A DNA stretch of 64,000 nucleotides. Source: Thalassotalea sp. Sam97 (GTDB lineage Bacteria > Pseudomonadota > Gammaproteobacteria > Enterobacterales > Alteromonadaceae). This document shows, one piece after another, positions 36,048 to 45,633 of the stretch. The notes under the pieces are model-generated. The model saw nothing but the letters and a program-made list of their open reading frames with translations. It made no database searches and was not told the origin of the DNA. Position 1 is the stretch's first letter, and every line of letters begins with the position of its first letter. The DNA lies in the NCBI RefSeq assembly GCF_041379765.1, contig NZ_CP166919.1, forward strand, positions 2,418,001-2,482,000, given 5' to 3'. Position numbers and translations under genes: made by a program.

Positions 36048-36261
36048 CGTCATAACACGATGACCACCTTACTCCATGCATCTGGTTAACGATCTTATTA
36101 CAAATTAATACGCCAACAACGCTGGCGGATTATGTGAAGAAAGAGTAAAATACGCCCCCTTAAATGCTATCTTGGCTATGGCTACGTATTTTTAGTCCGC
36201 TTTCGAGCAAGCTAAGTTTAGTAAAATTTTGTATGAATTAGATATTTGGGCAATATTTGCA

Positions 36262-37704
36262 ATGAGTAAAAAGCTTTACATTAAAACCTGGGGCTGTCAG
36301 ATGAACGAGTACGACTCGCAGAAGATGGCCGATTTGTTAGACTCTACCCACGGTTTCATTGAAGTAAGCGAGCCGGAAGAAGCGGACGTGTTGCTGCTAA
36401 ACACCTGTTCTATCCGTGAAAAAGCTCAAGAGAAAGTTTTCCACCAGTTAGGCCGCTGGAAAACCATGAAAAATGCAAAACCGGATCTTATTATTGGTGT
36501 CGGTGGCTGTGTTGCTTCACAAGAAGGTGATGCGATACGTCAACGTGCGCCATTTGTCGACATCGTATTTGGTCCACAAACCTTGCATCGCTTACCGGAA
36601 ATGATTAACAAGGTGAATAGCGATGACACGTCGGTTGTTGACGTAAGTTTCCCTGAGATCGAAAAATTTGATCGTCTGCCAGAGCCAAAAGCAGAAGGCC
36701 CAACTGCGTTTGTTTCGATTATGGAAGGCTGTTCTAAATACTGTACATTCTGTGTAGTACCTTACACCCGTGGCGAAGAAGTATCTCGCCCACTTGACGA
36801 CGTATTATATGAAATTGCCCAGCTTGCTGAGCAAGGTGTACGAGAAGTCAACCTATTAGGCCAAAACGTAAATGCCTACCGTGGTGAAACCCACGATGGC
36901 GGTATTTGTCGTTTCAGCGACTTATTGCGTTTAGTGGCAACGATTGATGGTATCGACCGTATCCGTTACACCACGTCACACCCAGTAGAATTTACTGACG
37001 ACATTATCGAAGCATATAAAGACGTACCAGAGCTTGTCAGTCATCTGCATTTGCCAGTGCAAACCGGCTCTGATCGCATCTTAACGATGATGAAACGTGG
37101 CCATACTGCGATTGAATATAAATCTAAAATTCGTGCGCTACGCCGTGCGCGCCCTGATATCGCCATGTCATCTGACTTTATTGTTGGCTACCCAGGTGAA
37201 ACCGATGAAGATTTTGAAGCGACCATGAACCTGATCAAAGCCATCGACTTTGACTTAAGCTTCAGCTTTATCTACAGCGCCCGTCCAGGTACACCAGCAG
37301 CAGATGCGGTAGACGATGTAAGCGATGACACCAAAAAAGTGCGTTTGCAAATTTTACAAGACCGCGTAAATTCGCAAGCCTTGCAACATGCTCGTCGCAT
37401 GTTAGGTACTGAGCAGCGTATTTTGGTAGAAGGTCCATCGAAGAAAAACCCTATGGAGTTGCGTGGCCGTACCGAAAACAACCGCATCGTTAACTTTGAA
37501 GCACCGCATACCGTTATTGGTCAATTCGTTGATGTAGAAATCACCGATGTATACGCCAACTCATTACGCGGTAAGTTAGTGCGTACCGAAGATCAAATGG
37601 GTCTTCGTATTGCGCATTCACCAGCGGACATTTTAGCAAACCAGCATCACAACACCCCTCGTCACGGTGTTGATGAGCTGGGTGTAAGCACGTTTACGCC
37701 ATAA
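36262..37704 (+). CDS. miaB: tRNA-2-methylthio-N6-isopentenyladenosine synthase MiaB
   Basis: 480 residues. An N-terminal UPF0004 domain (KTWGCQMNEYDS, NTCSIREKAQEKV, GVGGCVASQEG) holds three Cys for one 4Fe-4S cluster. The radical-SAM motif CSKYCTFC is near 157 and a C-terminal TRAM domain lies at about 375-440. It adds a methylthio group to i6A37 of tRNAs. The start is set at 36262 (MSKKLYIK), the family-typical position; an in-frame ATG 33 nt upstream gives an unrelated extension. It leads the conserved miaB-phoH-ybeY-corC-lnt cluster. Confidence 0.97.
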   Translation: MSKKLYIKTWGCQMNEYDSQKMADLLDSTHGFIEVSEPEEADVLLLNTCSIREKAQEKVFHQLGRWKTMKNAKPDLIIGVGGCVASQEGDAIRQRAPFVDIVFGPQTLHRLPEMINKVNSDDTSVVDVSFPEIEKFDRLPEPKAEGPTAFVSIMEGCSKYCTFCVVPYTRGEEVSRPLDDVLYEIAQLAEQGVREVNLLGQNVNAYRGETHDGGICRFSDLLRLVATIDGIDRIRYTTSHPVEFTDDIIEAYKDVPELVSHLHLPVQTGSDRILTMMKRGHTAIEYKSKIRALRRARPDIAMSSDFIVGYPGETDEDFEATMNLIKAIDFDLSFSFIYSARPGTPAADAVDDVSDDTKKVRLQILQDRVNSQALQHARRMLGTEQRILVEGPSKKNPMELRGRTENNRIVNFEAPHTVIGQFVDVEITDVYANSLRGKLVRTEDQMGLRIAHSPADILANQHHNTPRHGVDELGVSTFTP

Positions 37705-37752
37705 GGTGTAAGCGTGCTAATTTTGAAAAAACAACAATAATAATACATTCCA

Positions 37753-38892
37753 ATGCAGCATAAAGAGCCTATTTTGACTAACAAAGATGACCGTAAACAC
37801 AGCCATGAAGTGATTCTAGAGCCTCTAGATAACAATCGATTAGCCAACCTTTGCGGTCCTTTAGATGACAACCTGCGCAAAATTGAAAGCCGTATGGGGG
37901 TTGAAATAGGCTACCGTGGTAATACCTTTAAAGTACACGGCAACGAACTTGTGTGTAAGGCTGTTGTTAAGCTGCTTAAAGATTTGTACGTAATGACGGC
38001 ACCGGTCAAAGGTCGCGTTGGTAGTATTTCAGCGGAAGAATTGCACCTGATGATGACCGAGCTCAGCGTCCCTGAGCAAAAAGTCTCTGAATACGATAAC
38101 GATTATGAGCAAATGGTGACCATTAAAACCAAACGTGGCATCATCAAACCTCGTAATAAAAACCAAGCAGAGTACGTACAAAACGTACTGACTAATGACA
38201 TCAGCTTTGGTGTTGGTGTTGCCGGCACCGGCAAAACCTATTTAGCGGTTGCGTGCGCGGTTGATGCGCTAGAGCGCCAAGAAATACGTCGTATATTATT
38301 AACTCGTCCAGCGGTTGAAGCCGGTGAAAAACTCGGCTTTTTACCTGGTGATTTAAGTCAAAAAGTCGACCCTTACTTGCGCCCACTATACGATGCGTTA
38401 TTTGAAATGCTCGGTTTTGAAAAAGTCGAAAAGCTTATCGAGCGCAATGTCATTGAAGTAGCACCATTGGCCTATATGCGTGGCCGAACCTTAAATGACG
38501 CCTTTATTATTCTCGATGAAAGCCAAAATACCACCGTAGAGCAAATGAAAATGTTCTTAACTCGTATTGGTTTTAATTCAAAGGCGGTGATCACTGGTGA
38601 CATCACCCAAATCGACTTACCACGCGGTCAACGCAGTGGTTTACGCCATGCTATTGAAGTATTAGATAACATCAAAGGCGTAAGCTTTAACTACTTTCAA
38701 TCAAAAGACGTGGTGCGCCACCCTGTGGTTGCGCGTATAGTTGAAGCTTACGAACGTCACGACAGCAACAATGCTGTATACAAGCATACCGATAAGCAAC
38801 AAAAGCCACGTATCGCTGACAATAACGTTGCTGAACCCACAAAGTCGACCGATAATGACACGGATAGCCACGCCAATAAGAGCACTGACTAA
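37753..38892 (+). CDS. ybeZ: PhoH family ATPase (YbeZ)
   Basis: 379 residues with a KH-like N-terminal region and a PhoH ATPase domain: Walker A GVAGTGKTYLAVACAVDALE near 156, Walker B FIILDESQNTT near 252, and a conserved DLPRGQRSGL. YbeZ is a predicted RNA-linked ATPase that works with the YbeY RNase in 16S rRNA maturation and ribosome quality control. The C-terminal ~45 residues are a polar, Asp/Asn/Thr-rich tail. It is followed by ybeY after 3 nt. Confidence 0.95.
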   Translation: MQHKEPILTNKDDRKHSHEVILEPLDNNRLANLCGPLDDNLRKIESRMGVEIGYRGNTFKVHGNELVCKAVVKLLKDLYVMTAPVKGRVGSISAEELHLMMTELSVPEQKVSEYDNDYEQMVTIKTKRGIIKPRNKNQAEYVQNVLTNDISFGVGVAGTGKTYLAVACAVDALERQEIRRILLTRPAVEAGEKLGFLPGDLSQKVDPYLRPLYDALFEMLGFEKVEKLIERNVIEVAPLAYMRGRTLNDAFIILDESQNTTVEQMKMFLTRIGFNSKAVITGDITQIDLPRGQRSGLRHAIEVLDNIKGVSFNYFQSKDVVRHPVVARIVEAYERHDSNNAVYKHTDKQQKPRIADNNVAEPTKSTDNDTDSHANKSTD

Positions 38893-38895
38893 CCT

Positions 38896-39363
38896 ATGAC
38901 CACCAACATTCAGCTCGATTTGCAAGTCGCTTGCGATAATGACAATTTACCAAGCGAACAGCAAATCTTATTATGGCTTAATACCGTATTAGCGCCATAC
39001 AACAAACCTTTTGAGGTTACTGTTCGCATGGTAACCTGTGATGAATCGCAACAACTCAATGCCACCTACCGTGGTAAAGATAAGCCGACCAATGTCCTGT
39101 CATTCCCATTTGAGGTACCCGAAGGCATTGAGTTAGATTTATTGGGCGATTTAGTCATTTGTGCTGACGTTGTTGCACAAGAAGCGCAACAACAAGGTAA
39201 AGATATATTGGCTCATTGGGCGCATATGATCATCCACGGATGCTTGCATTTGTTAGGTTATGATCATATAAACGAAGATGAAGCAAATGAAATGGAAGCA
39301 ATCGAAATACAGTTACTGGCTGAATTAGGCATTAGTAACCCCTATATTGCTTCTGAAGATTAA
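38896..39363 (+). CDS. ybeY: Endoribonuclease YbeY (rRNA maturation)
   Basis: 155 residues with the zinc motif HxxxHxxxxxH (HMIIHGCLHLLGYDH) and the YRGKDKPTNVLSFPFE segment typical of the family. It processes the 3' end of 16S rRNA and takes part in ribosome quality control. It is tightly packed between phoH and corC. Confidence 0.97.
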   Translation: MTTNIQLDLQVACDNDNLPSEQQILLWLNTVLAPYNKPFEVTVRMVTCDESQQLNATYRGKDKPTNVLSFPFEVPEGIELDLLGDLVICADVVAQEAQQQGKDILAHWAHMIIHGCLHLLGYDHINEDEANEMEAIEIQLLAELGISNPYIASED

Positions 39364-39388
39364 CTAACACAGGACATAACGCTGCTCT

Positions 39389-40264
39389 ATGAGCGATGAC
39401 AATTCCCAGTCTACGACCGGCTCTTCAAAAACATTAATGGAAAAAATTGTACAAGTTTTTACCGGAGAGCCGCAAAGTAAAGAAGAACTGGTCGATGTAT
39501 TAACTGATGCAACCGACCGTGACTTGATCAAACAATCAACCAAGCAAATGCTTGAGGGCGTTCTTGAAGTAAGCGACATGCGTGTACGCGATATCATGAT
39601 CCCTCGTTCGCACATGGTTACCATTGATATTTCGCAAAGCATCGAAGATATTTTGCCTATCATCATTGACTCTGCGCACTCTCGCTTTCCTGTAATTAAT
39701 GACGATATCGACCATATTGAAGGTATATTGCTTGCCAAAGACTTACTTCCGTATGCGTTTAATCAAGATGCTTGCGATCTAAAAGTTGCCGATCTGTTAC
39801 GTGAAGCCATCATCATTCCTGAAAGCAAACGCGTTGAACCGTTGTTAAAAGAATTCCGACAACAACGCTACCATATGGCGATTGTCGTTGATGAATATGG
39901 TGGCGTCTCTGGCTTAGTCACCATTGAGGACATTCTTGAACTCATCGTTGGTGAAATCGAAGATGAACACGATGATATGCTTGAGCGTGAAATTCGTCAT
40001 TTAAGCGGTAATGTTTATCAAGTAAAAGCCTTGACCGAGCTTGTCGATTTTAATGAGTACTTTGCCTCTGGCTTTAACGAAGAAGAAGCCGATACCATTG
40101 GTGGTACCGTTACTCAACACTTTGGTCACATGCCTAAACGCGGTGAAAAAATTACCATCGACGGGTTTGTCTTTAAAATCGTTAATGCCGACAAGCGCCG
40201 TATTCAACAATTACAAGTGGTGGTACCTGACGGGCATGAAATCAACGGTAAACTTGCTGAGTAG
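39389..40264 (+). CDS. corC: CBS-domain protein CorC (YbeX)
   Basis: 291 residues, soluble. Two CBS domains at about 70-190 (VRDIMIPRSHMVTID; YHMAIVVDEYGGVSGLVTIE) and a CorC/HlyC C-terminal domain at about 205-285. The membrane-bound DUF21 part of CNNM-type relatives is missing, as in E. coli YbeX. It is linked to Mg2+/Co2+ efflux and to ribosome metabolism. Order and spacing match the ybeZYX-lnt operon. Confidence 0.94.
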   Translation: MSDDNSQSTTGSSKTLMEKIVQVFTGEPQSKEELVDVLTDATDRDLIKQSTKQMLEGVLEVSDMRVRDIMIPRSHMVTIDISQSIEDILPIIIDSAHSRFPVINDDIDHIEGILLAKDLLPYAFNQDACDLKVADLLREAIIIPESKRVEPLLKEFRQQRYHMAIVVDEYGGVSGLVTIEDILELIVGEIEDEHDDMLEREIRHLSGNVYQVKALTELVDFNEYFASGFNEEEADTIGGTVTQHFGHMPKRGEKITIDGFVFKIVNADKRRIQQLQVVVPDGHEINGKLAE

Positions 40265-40356
40265 CCACCAATAAAAACTGGTTAAATTAAACCATTAAAT
40301 TAAACAATCGATACAACAACGCATAACAAGTAACACGGTTGATAAACGATAATAGT

Positions 40357-41919
40357 ATGGCAACAACGACCCCAAGATTTCAAATAGAACACCCGATACT
40401 GGCTTTCATTGTTTGTTTTCTTGCCGGCACCGTTGCCACGTTTGCTTTCGCCCCCTTTGGGCATTGGTATCTCGCACCACTGTCGTTACTTGTCTGGCTA
40501 CTGCAAATCAATAAAACATCAACCAAAACGGCGCTGACCCGCAGTTTTGGTTGGGGGTTTGGTTACTTCTCGGCTGGTATTAGCTGGGTACATGTCTCGA
40601 TAGAGCAGTTTGGTGGTCTTCCTCTTGCCGTATCTTTATTGCTTATGGCGCTTCTGTGCGCTTACCTTGCCCTATTTCCGGCATTATCAGGGTATTTAAG
40701 CGCCAAGCTAACGCGATCACGACATGTTAATGTCTTACTTGTTCCCCTAACCTGGTTAGTGTGTGAGTACTTACGCAGTGAGCTGTTAACCGGTTTTCCT
40801 TGGTTATCCATTGGTTACACTCAGGTCGACGGACCGCTGGTCTCGTGGGCACCAATTATCGGTGAAGTAGGCATTAGCTTTGTTATCGTTTTCATTGTTG
40901 CCGCAATTGCCAAGCAACTGCAATCGAGTTTTTGTTTACGCTCTAGCGCGGCGGTTACTGCGGTCATCGCAATCACACCATTTACCACATCACTGACAGC
41001 GGTCAATGAAACTGGTGAGCAACTCAACGTCGCGCTGGTACAAGGCAACATCAAACAAGAGCTACGCTGGGACGAAAAGGTCGAGCAAGACATTATCGAC
41101 TTATACGTGGAATTAACCGAGCCTTTATACGCTGAACATGACTTAATTATATGGCCTGAAGCGGCGATTCCGCGAGTTGAGCCTCTGGCGCAACCAACGT
41201 TGCGTTATTTAAATCGCCAAGCGCACAGCCAGCGCAGTGCCCTTGTTACCGGTATTCTTAATTATGATGTCGACACTCGCCAGTTTTACAACAAGATCAT
41301 TACCTTAGGTAATAAACACCGTGATGCTGAGCAAGCTGATTACTACTACGGTAACGGCAATCACTTTAATAAACACCACTTACTGCCCATTGGTGAGTTT
41401 GTGCCATTTGGTGACTTGCTTCGACCCATTGCACCGCTGTTTAATTTACCTATGTCATCATTTAGTCGCGGTGACTATGTACAACAAAACTTAGTCGCTA
41501 ATGATACGCACCTGTTGCCACTGATTTGTTTTGAAATCGTTTTTCCCAATCAGTTAGCCGCAAATATGACGCCAAAAACCGATGTCATCTTAACCATCAG
41601 TAATGATGCTTGGTTCGGTGCCTCGCATGGTCCACATCAGCATTTAGAAATCGCTCGAATGCGTGCTATCGAATTTGCTAAACCGGTGCTGCGAGCAACC
41701 AATAACGGCTTAACAGCGGTGATTGATCACCGCGGCAATATTGTTGCCGATGTACCACAGTTTCAAGAGGCGATACTGTCCACCACGGTTAACAAAGTGC
41801 ACAGTAATACCTTATATAGCCAGTACGGACGTATTGCCCAGCAAGTATTGTGCTGGTTATTGATGGCATTCATTGTTGTTCGCCTGTATTGGAACCGCAA
41901 AAATCAAAATAAAGCATAA
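40357..41919 (+). CDS. lnt: Apolipoprotein N-acyltransferase Lnt
   Basis: About 520 residues: an N-terminal membrane part with six or more helices (about 20-210) and a periplasmic nitrilase-like domain. Catalytic residues are visible: Glu in IIWPEAAIPR, a Lys in the HHLLPIGEF region and Cys in LICFEIVFP. A last membrane helix ends the protein. It N-acylates the Cys of lipoproteins, the final step of maturation. ATG 40357 is preferred to an in-frame TTG at 40339. It closes the miaB-lnt cluster. Confidence 0.95.
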   Translation: MATTTPRFQIEHPILAFIVCFLAGTVATFAFAPFGHWYLAPLSLLVWLLQINKTSTKTALTRSFGWGFGYFSAGISWVHVSIEQFGGLPLAVSLLLMALLCAYLALFPALSGYLSAKLTRSRHVNVLLVPLTWLVCEYLRSELLTGFPWLSIGYTQVDGPLVSWAPIIGEVGISFVIVFIVAAIAKQLQSSFCLRSSAAVTAVIAITPFTTSLTAVNETGEQLNVALVQGNIKQELRWDEKVEQDIIDLYVELTEPLYAEHDLIIWPEAAIPRVEPLAQPTLRYLNRQAHSQRSALVTGILNYDVDTRQFYNKIITLGNKHRDAEQADYYYGNGNHFNKHHLLPIGEFVPFGDLLRPIAPLFNLPMSSFSRGDYVQQNLVANDTHLLPLICFEIVFPNQLAANMTPKTDVILTISNDAWFGASHGPHQHLEIARMRAIEFAKPVLRATNNGLTAVIDHRGNIVADVPQFQEAILSTTVNKVHSNTLYSQYGRIAQQVLCWLLMAFIVVRLYWNRKNQNKA

Positions 41920-42260
41920 CGCTGTGCTCCTTGAGCAAGTCGCCCGTCAACTCTGTTACACCGGCAAGCGCCTTTACCTGTGTTGATTGCAAAGGAGCGC
42001 TTGTTGCGGGCCTGATCGTTGCGACAGACACTAGTGTTCGCCAAATTCCTCCTTAAAAAATCTAGCCCAGCTAGACCGCATCCACCTACCGTCTTCCGCC
42101 TGCACACAACACTCGTAAATTTTTTGTTAATTTCTTTCAACCTTTTTCGAATTTGTCGCGACTAACCCTTTGTTGATTAAAAAAATCCGCACAGAAGTTG
42201 CGGTTCACGAACTAAGTGATCGCTTAGCAATAACCATATTGCTAAGCCAACGGGGGAAAT
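41920..42260. other. Region between lnt and the MacAB-like operon
   Basis: 341 bp without a gene; a short minus-strand ORF (41904-42140) is not convincing. The last 40 bp hold a stem-loop described separately. No clear -35/-10 pair was found. Confidence 0.5.
42222..42247 (+). promoter_or_regulatory. Hairpin or operator directly before the adaptor gene
   Basis: GCTTAGCAAT (42222-42231) pairs exactly with ATTGCTAAGC (42238-42247) across a 6-nt loop, 4 nt before the GGGGG ribosome site. It may be an operator or a leader hairpin that affects translation of the operon. Confidence 0.5.
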
Positions 42261-43538
42261 ATGAAATTATCGGATACCAGCTCGCAAGACGTTGTTGTTG
42301 AGCGAAAACCAAAGCATAAGCAACGACTGTTAATCGCAGGCAGTTGCCTGCTATTTTTGTTGCTTGCATTTTACGTACTTAGTCCTGCGGTGGCGAAATG
42401 GAGCCAAGCAGATCGCTCTATTCCACTTGAACGCGTGCGCTTAGCAACCATTGAGCATGGTGACTTTACTCGCGATGTATCGGTACAAGGGCGAGTGGTT
42501 GCGGCAGTGAGTCCTACCTTGTATGCCCCCGCTGAAGGCTCTATCACCTTTACCATCGATGCCGGTAGTGAAGTGGCGCAAGGCGATATCTTAGCCCACA
42601 TTGACAGTCCCGAACTCACCAGCCGCTACGACCAAGAAAAAGCCCAATTAGAAAATCTTCAAGCCGGTTTACAACGGCAAATCATCCAGGGTAAAAAACA
42701 ACAACTGATGGATAAAAAAGCGGTCGACTTAGCACAAGTGACATTAACCACCGCGCGGAGAGAGAAACGTCGTGCCGACCAAGCGTATGAAAAGCATGCC
42801 ATTAGCCAAATCGACTTTGAGAAAGCCCAAGATGACTTAGCCAATGCGCAATTGCAGTACGATCATGCCGTTAGTGACGCGAAACTTGCCAAAGAATCGA
42901 TGGACTTTGAATTGCAAAGTCTACGGTTAGATATCCAACGCCAAGCATTGTTCGTCAAAGATCTCGAACGACAAGTTGATGCCTTAACCGTGACCTCCCC
43001 TGTTAATGGTATTGTCGGCAACCTCAATGTCGAAAACAAAACCTACCTTGTAAAAAACCAACCGATATTAATGGTGGTTGATCTGAGTCAGTTTGAAGTT
43101 GAAGTTGCTGTGCCTGAATCATACGCCGACGACCTATTGCTGGGCATGGATGTTGAAATCATTTTTGCCCAACAACCGTATCGTGCGCGACTGGTGACAA
43201 TTTCCCCCGAAATCCTGGATAACCAGGTCACCGGTCGCGTGCGTTTTGAGCAACATATGCCGCAAGGTCTAAGACAAAACCAGAGACTTAACACGCGTAT
43301 TTTGCTCGAACACCGACAACAAGTCCTACAAGTGCGCCGCGGACAGTTTCTCGACAGCTCGAATGGTCGCTTTGCTTATGTCGTCAAAGACGGTATTGCC
43401 AGCAAACGCAGTATTCAAACAGGGGCTCGTAGCCTGAGTAAAGTAGAAATCATTGATGGCCTCGATGTGGGGGAGACGATAGTGATATCGGGTACCGACA
43501 TATTTGAAAATGCCGAACGCGTCATGCTCACTCAATAG
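42261..43538 (+). CDS. MacA-like periplasmic adaptor
   Basis: 425 residues of the HlyD/MacA type: a cytoplasmic N terminus, one membrane helix at about 27-46, lipoyl halves around a long coiled-coil hairpin at about 115-230, and beta-barrel and membrane-proximal domains after. It is followed by an ABC ATPase and two FtsX-type permeases. It would link the ABC transporter to an outer-membrane channel such as TolC, which is not encoded nearby. The substrate (peptide, drug or lipoprotein-like) is unknown. Confidence 0.9.
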   Translation: MKLSDTSSQDVVVERKPKHKQRLLIAGSCLLFLLLAFYVLSPAVAKWSQADRSIPLERVRLATIEHGDFTRDVSVQGRVVAAVSPTLYAPAEGSITFTIDAGSEVAQGDILAHIDSPELTSRYDQEKAQLENLQAGLQRQIIQGKKQQLMDKKAVDLAQVTLTTARREKRRADQAYEKHAISQIDFEKAQDDLANAQLQYDHAVSDAKLAKESMDFELQSLRLDIQRQALFVKDLERQVDALTVTSPVNGIVGNLNVENKTYLVKNQPILMVVDLSQFEVEVAVPESYADDLLLGMDVEIIFAQQPYRARLVTISPEILDNQVTGRVRFEQHMPQGLRQNQRLNTRILLEHRQQVLQVRRGQFLDSSNGRFAYVVKDGIASKRSIQTGARSLSKVEIIDGLDVGETIVISGTDIFENAERVMLTQ

Positions 43539-43606
43539 CCATAACCTAGATATCGCAAGCAATGAACAGCCATTGACTGCAACACAAATAACCAAGAGGA
43601 ACTGTT

Positions 43607-44305
43607 ATGTTAACCATGAAAAATATCAATAAAGTATTTAAAACAGATGAAGTGCAAACACACGCCTTACGTGACTTTCATTTGCAAGTTCAAGAAGGTG
43701 ACTTTATCAGCGTCACGGGGCCTTCAGGTTCAGGCAAAACCACGTTTTTAAATATTGCCGGTTTGTTGGAAACGTTCAGTAGTGGTCAGTATCAACTCGA
43801 TGGCATTGATGTGGGTGCCCTAAACGACAATCAGCGCTCACAGTTTCGTAATGAAAAGATCGGTTTTATCTTTCAAAGTTTCAACCTGATCCCTGATCTG
43901 AACCTGTTTGATAACGTCGATGTGCCACTTCGTTACCAAAAAATGACAGCTAAACAACGTAAAGAGCGCATTGAGCATTACTTAGATATGGTCGGCTTAG
44001 CCAACCGGAAAAAACATCTACCAAGCCAGCTTTCCGGTGGTCAGCAACAACGGGTGGCGATTGCCAGAGCACTCGCCACCCACCCTCGTTTTTTATTGGC
44101 TGATGAACCAACCGGTAACCTTGATACGCAAATGGCGCAAGGCGTTATGGAATTACTTGAAGAAATCAACCAACAAGGTACCACCATCATCATGGTCACT
44201 CACGATAATGAATTAGCCAATCGCGCCAAGCGAAAAATTCAAATCAAAGACGGTCGTGTCAGCGAACTAGATATGGTTGTTTGCAATAAAATGGCGAGCG
44301 CTTAA
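43607..44305 (+). CDS. ABC transporter ATPase, MacB/LolD type
   Basis: 232 residues with Walker A GPSGSGKTTFLNIAGLLE (near 40), signature LSGGQQQRVAIARALATHP (near 142), Walker B FLLADEPTGNLD and switch His in MVTHD. The family is the mechanotransmission type that pairs with FtsX-like permeases rather than transporting through a pore. The preceding ribosome site AGAGGAA is good. It is separate from the permeases, unlike E. coli MacB, in which both parts are fused. Confidence 0.95.
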   Translation: MLTMKNINKVFKTDEVQTHALRDFHLQVQEGDFISVTGPSGSGKTTFLNIAGLLETFSSGQYQLDGIDVGALNDNQRSQFRNEKIGFIFQSFNLIPDLNLFDNVDVPLRYQKMTAKQRKERIEHYLDMVGLANRKKHLPSQLSGGQQQRVAIARALATHPRFLLADEPTGNLDTQMAQGVMELLEEINQQGTTIIMVTHDNELANRAKRKIQIKDGRVSELDMVVCNKMASA

Positions 44306-44314
44306 GGAGCCCTT

Positions 44315-45625
44315 ATGTTTCTCTATTATCTAAAACTGGCTCGGATCAGCATTGTTAAACACTGGGGACTGAGTGCACTCATGATTATTGCCATAGGCCT
44401 CGGTATTGGCGCGTCAATGACCACGGTCACTGTCACCTATTTAATGTCAGCTAACCCAATTCCTCATAAGTCAGATAATCTCTACTATGTCCAGCTTGAT
44501 AGCTGGGATGTGAATAACGGTGCCAATGATGATGGCGATCCCCCCGATCAAGTGACCTATCGAGATGGTACCTATTTATTTGCCCAACAAAAGGCGTTCC
44601 GCCAAAGCATACAGTCGCAAGCCAATGCCGTTATTGAGCCCGAGGGCGATGATGCATTGCCGTTTTTAGTCAGTGCCCGAGCCAATTCAGCCGATTTCTT
44701 TGCCATGTTTGATGTGCCGTTTATCTATGGTGGCGGTTGGGATCACAATGCCGATATCAATAAAGAGCAAGTCGTGGTGTTGAGCCGTGAGATAAACGAG
44801 CGTGTATTTGGTGGCGAGAACTCGGTTGGCCGTCAACTAAGGATTGCTGGTAATTACTACAAAGTATCGGGCGTTATCGACACATGGCAACCGATGCCAC
44901 GCTTTTACGACATCACCACTGGCGCATTTAATGAAAGTGAAGACATTTTTGTGCCTTTTTCGTTGGTTGCTGAGCAAAAGATCAATCGCAGCGGTAACAC
45001 CAATTGTTGGAAACCCAGTGGCGATGGCTGGCAAGCCTTTTTAGACTCAGAATGTGTGTGGTTACAATTTTGGGTAGAGCTTAACAGTGAGCAAGAAAAA
45101 CAAGATTATATGACCTTCCTTAATGCCTATGTTGAACAACAAAAGCTTATTGGCCGTTTCGAGCGCCCGCTGAATAACCGCTTAAGTAACGTGATGCAAT
45201 GGCTTGAAGAGCAGCAAGTTGTTGCCGATGACGCGGTCATGATGACGGCAATGTCACTGATGTTTTTGGTGGTGTGTTTGTTAAATACCGTTGGTTTATT
45301 ATTGGCCAAGTTTTTATCTAAATCCGCAGAGATTGGTGTACGCCAAGCGCTTGGTGCCAGTCGCAGCAGTTTGTTTGCTCAGTACTTAGTTGAATCCGGT
45401 TGCATAGGTTTAGCTGGCGGACTACTTGGTCTGTTATTGGCTTGGTTGGGCTTACAAGGCATTAATATGCTCTATGGCGACATGTTACAACAGCTCACCA
45501 CACTAGATAGTACCATGATGCTAACCGCCATAGCATTAGCGATCACCACCAGCTTGTTGGCTGGCTTATACCCCACATGGCGAGCCTGTAATGTTCAGCC
45601 ATCGACGCAGTTAAAAGCGCAATAG
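44315..45625 (+). CDS. FtsX-type ABC permease (MacB periplasmic core), first subunit
   Basis: 436 residues: one N-terminal membrane helix, a large periplasmic MacB_PCD domain (about 45-270) and three C-terminal helices with the FtsX segment (IGVRQALGASRSSLFAQYLVESGCIGL). The ribosome site AAGGAG sits 8 nt ahead. It forms the membrane part with the following permease, probably as a heterodimer. Two Cys (WKPS, ECVW) in the periplasmic domain could form a disulfide. Confidence 0.92.
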   Translation: MFLYYLKLARISIVKHWGLSALMIIAIGLGIGASMTTVTVTYLMSANPIPHKSDNLYYVQLDSWDVNNGANDDGDPPDQVTYRDGTYLFAQQKAFRQSIQSQANAVIEPEGDDALPFLVSARANSADFFAMFDVPFIYGGGWDHNADINKEQVVVLSREINERVFGGENSVGRQLRIAGNYYKVSGVIDTWQPMPRFYDITTGAFNESEDIFVPFSLVAEQKINRSGNTNCWKPSGDGWQAFLDSECVWLQFWVELNSEQEKQDYMTFLNAYVEQQKLIGRFERPLNNRLSNVMQWLEEQQVVADDAVMMTAMSLMFLVVCLLNTVGLLLAKFLSKSAEIGVRQALGASRSSLFAQYLVESGCIGLAGGLLGLLLAWLGLQGINMLYGDMLQQLTTLDSTMMLTAIALAITTSLLAGLYPTWRACNVQPSTQLKAQ

Positions 45626-45633
45626 GAGATATG

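Noticed and set aside
41904..42140. 78-codon minus-strand ORF after lnt
   Set aside because: Overlaps the lnt end, has no ribosome site and no recognisable features.
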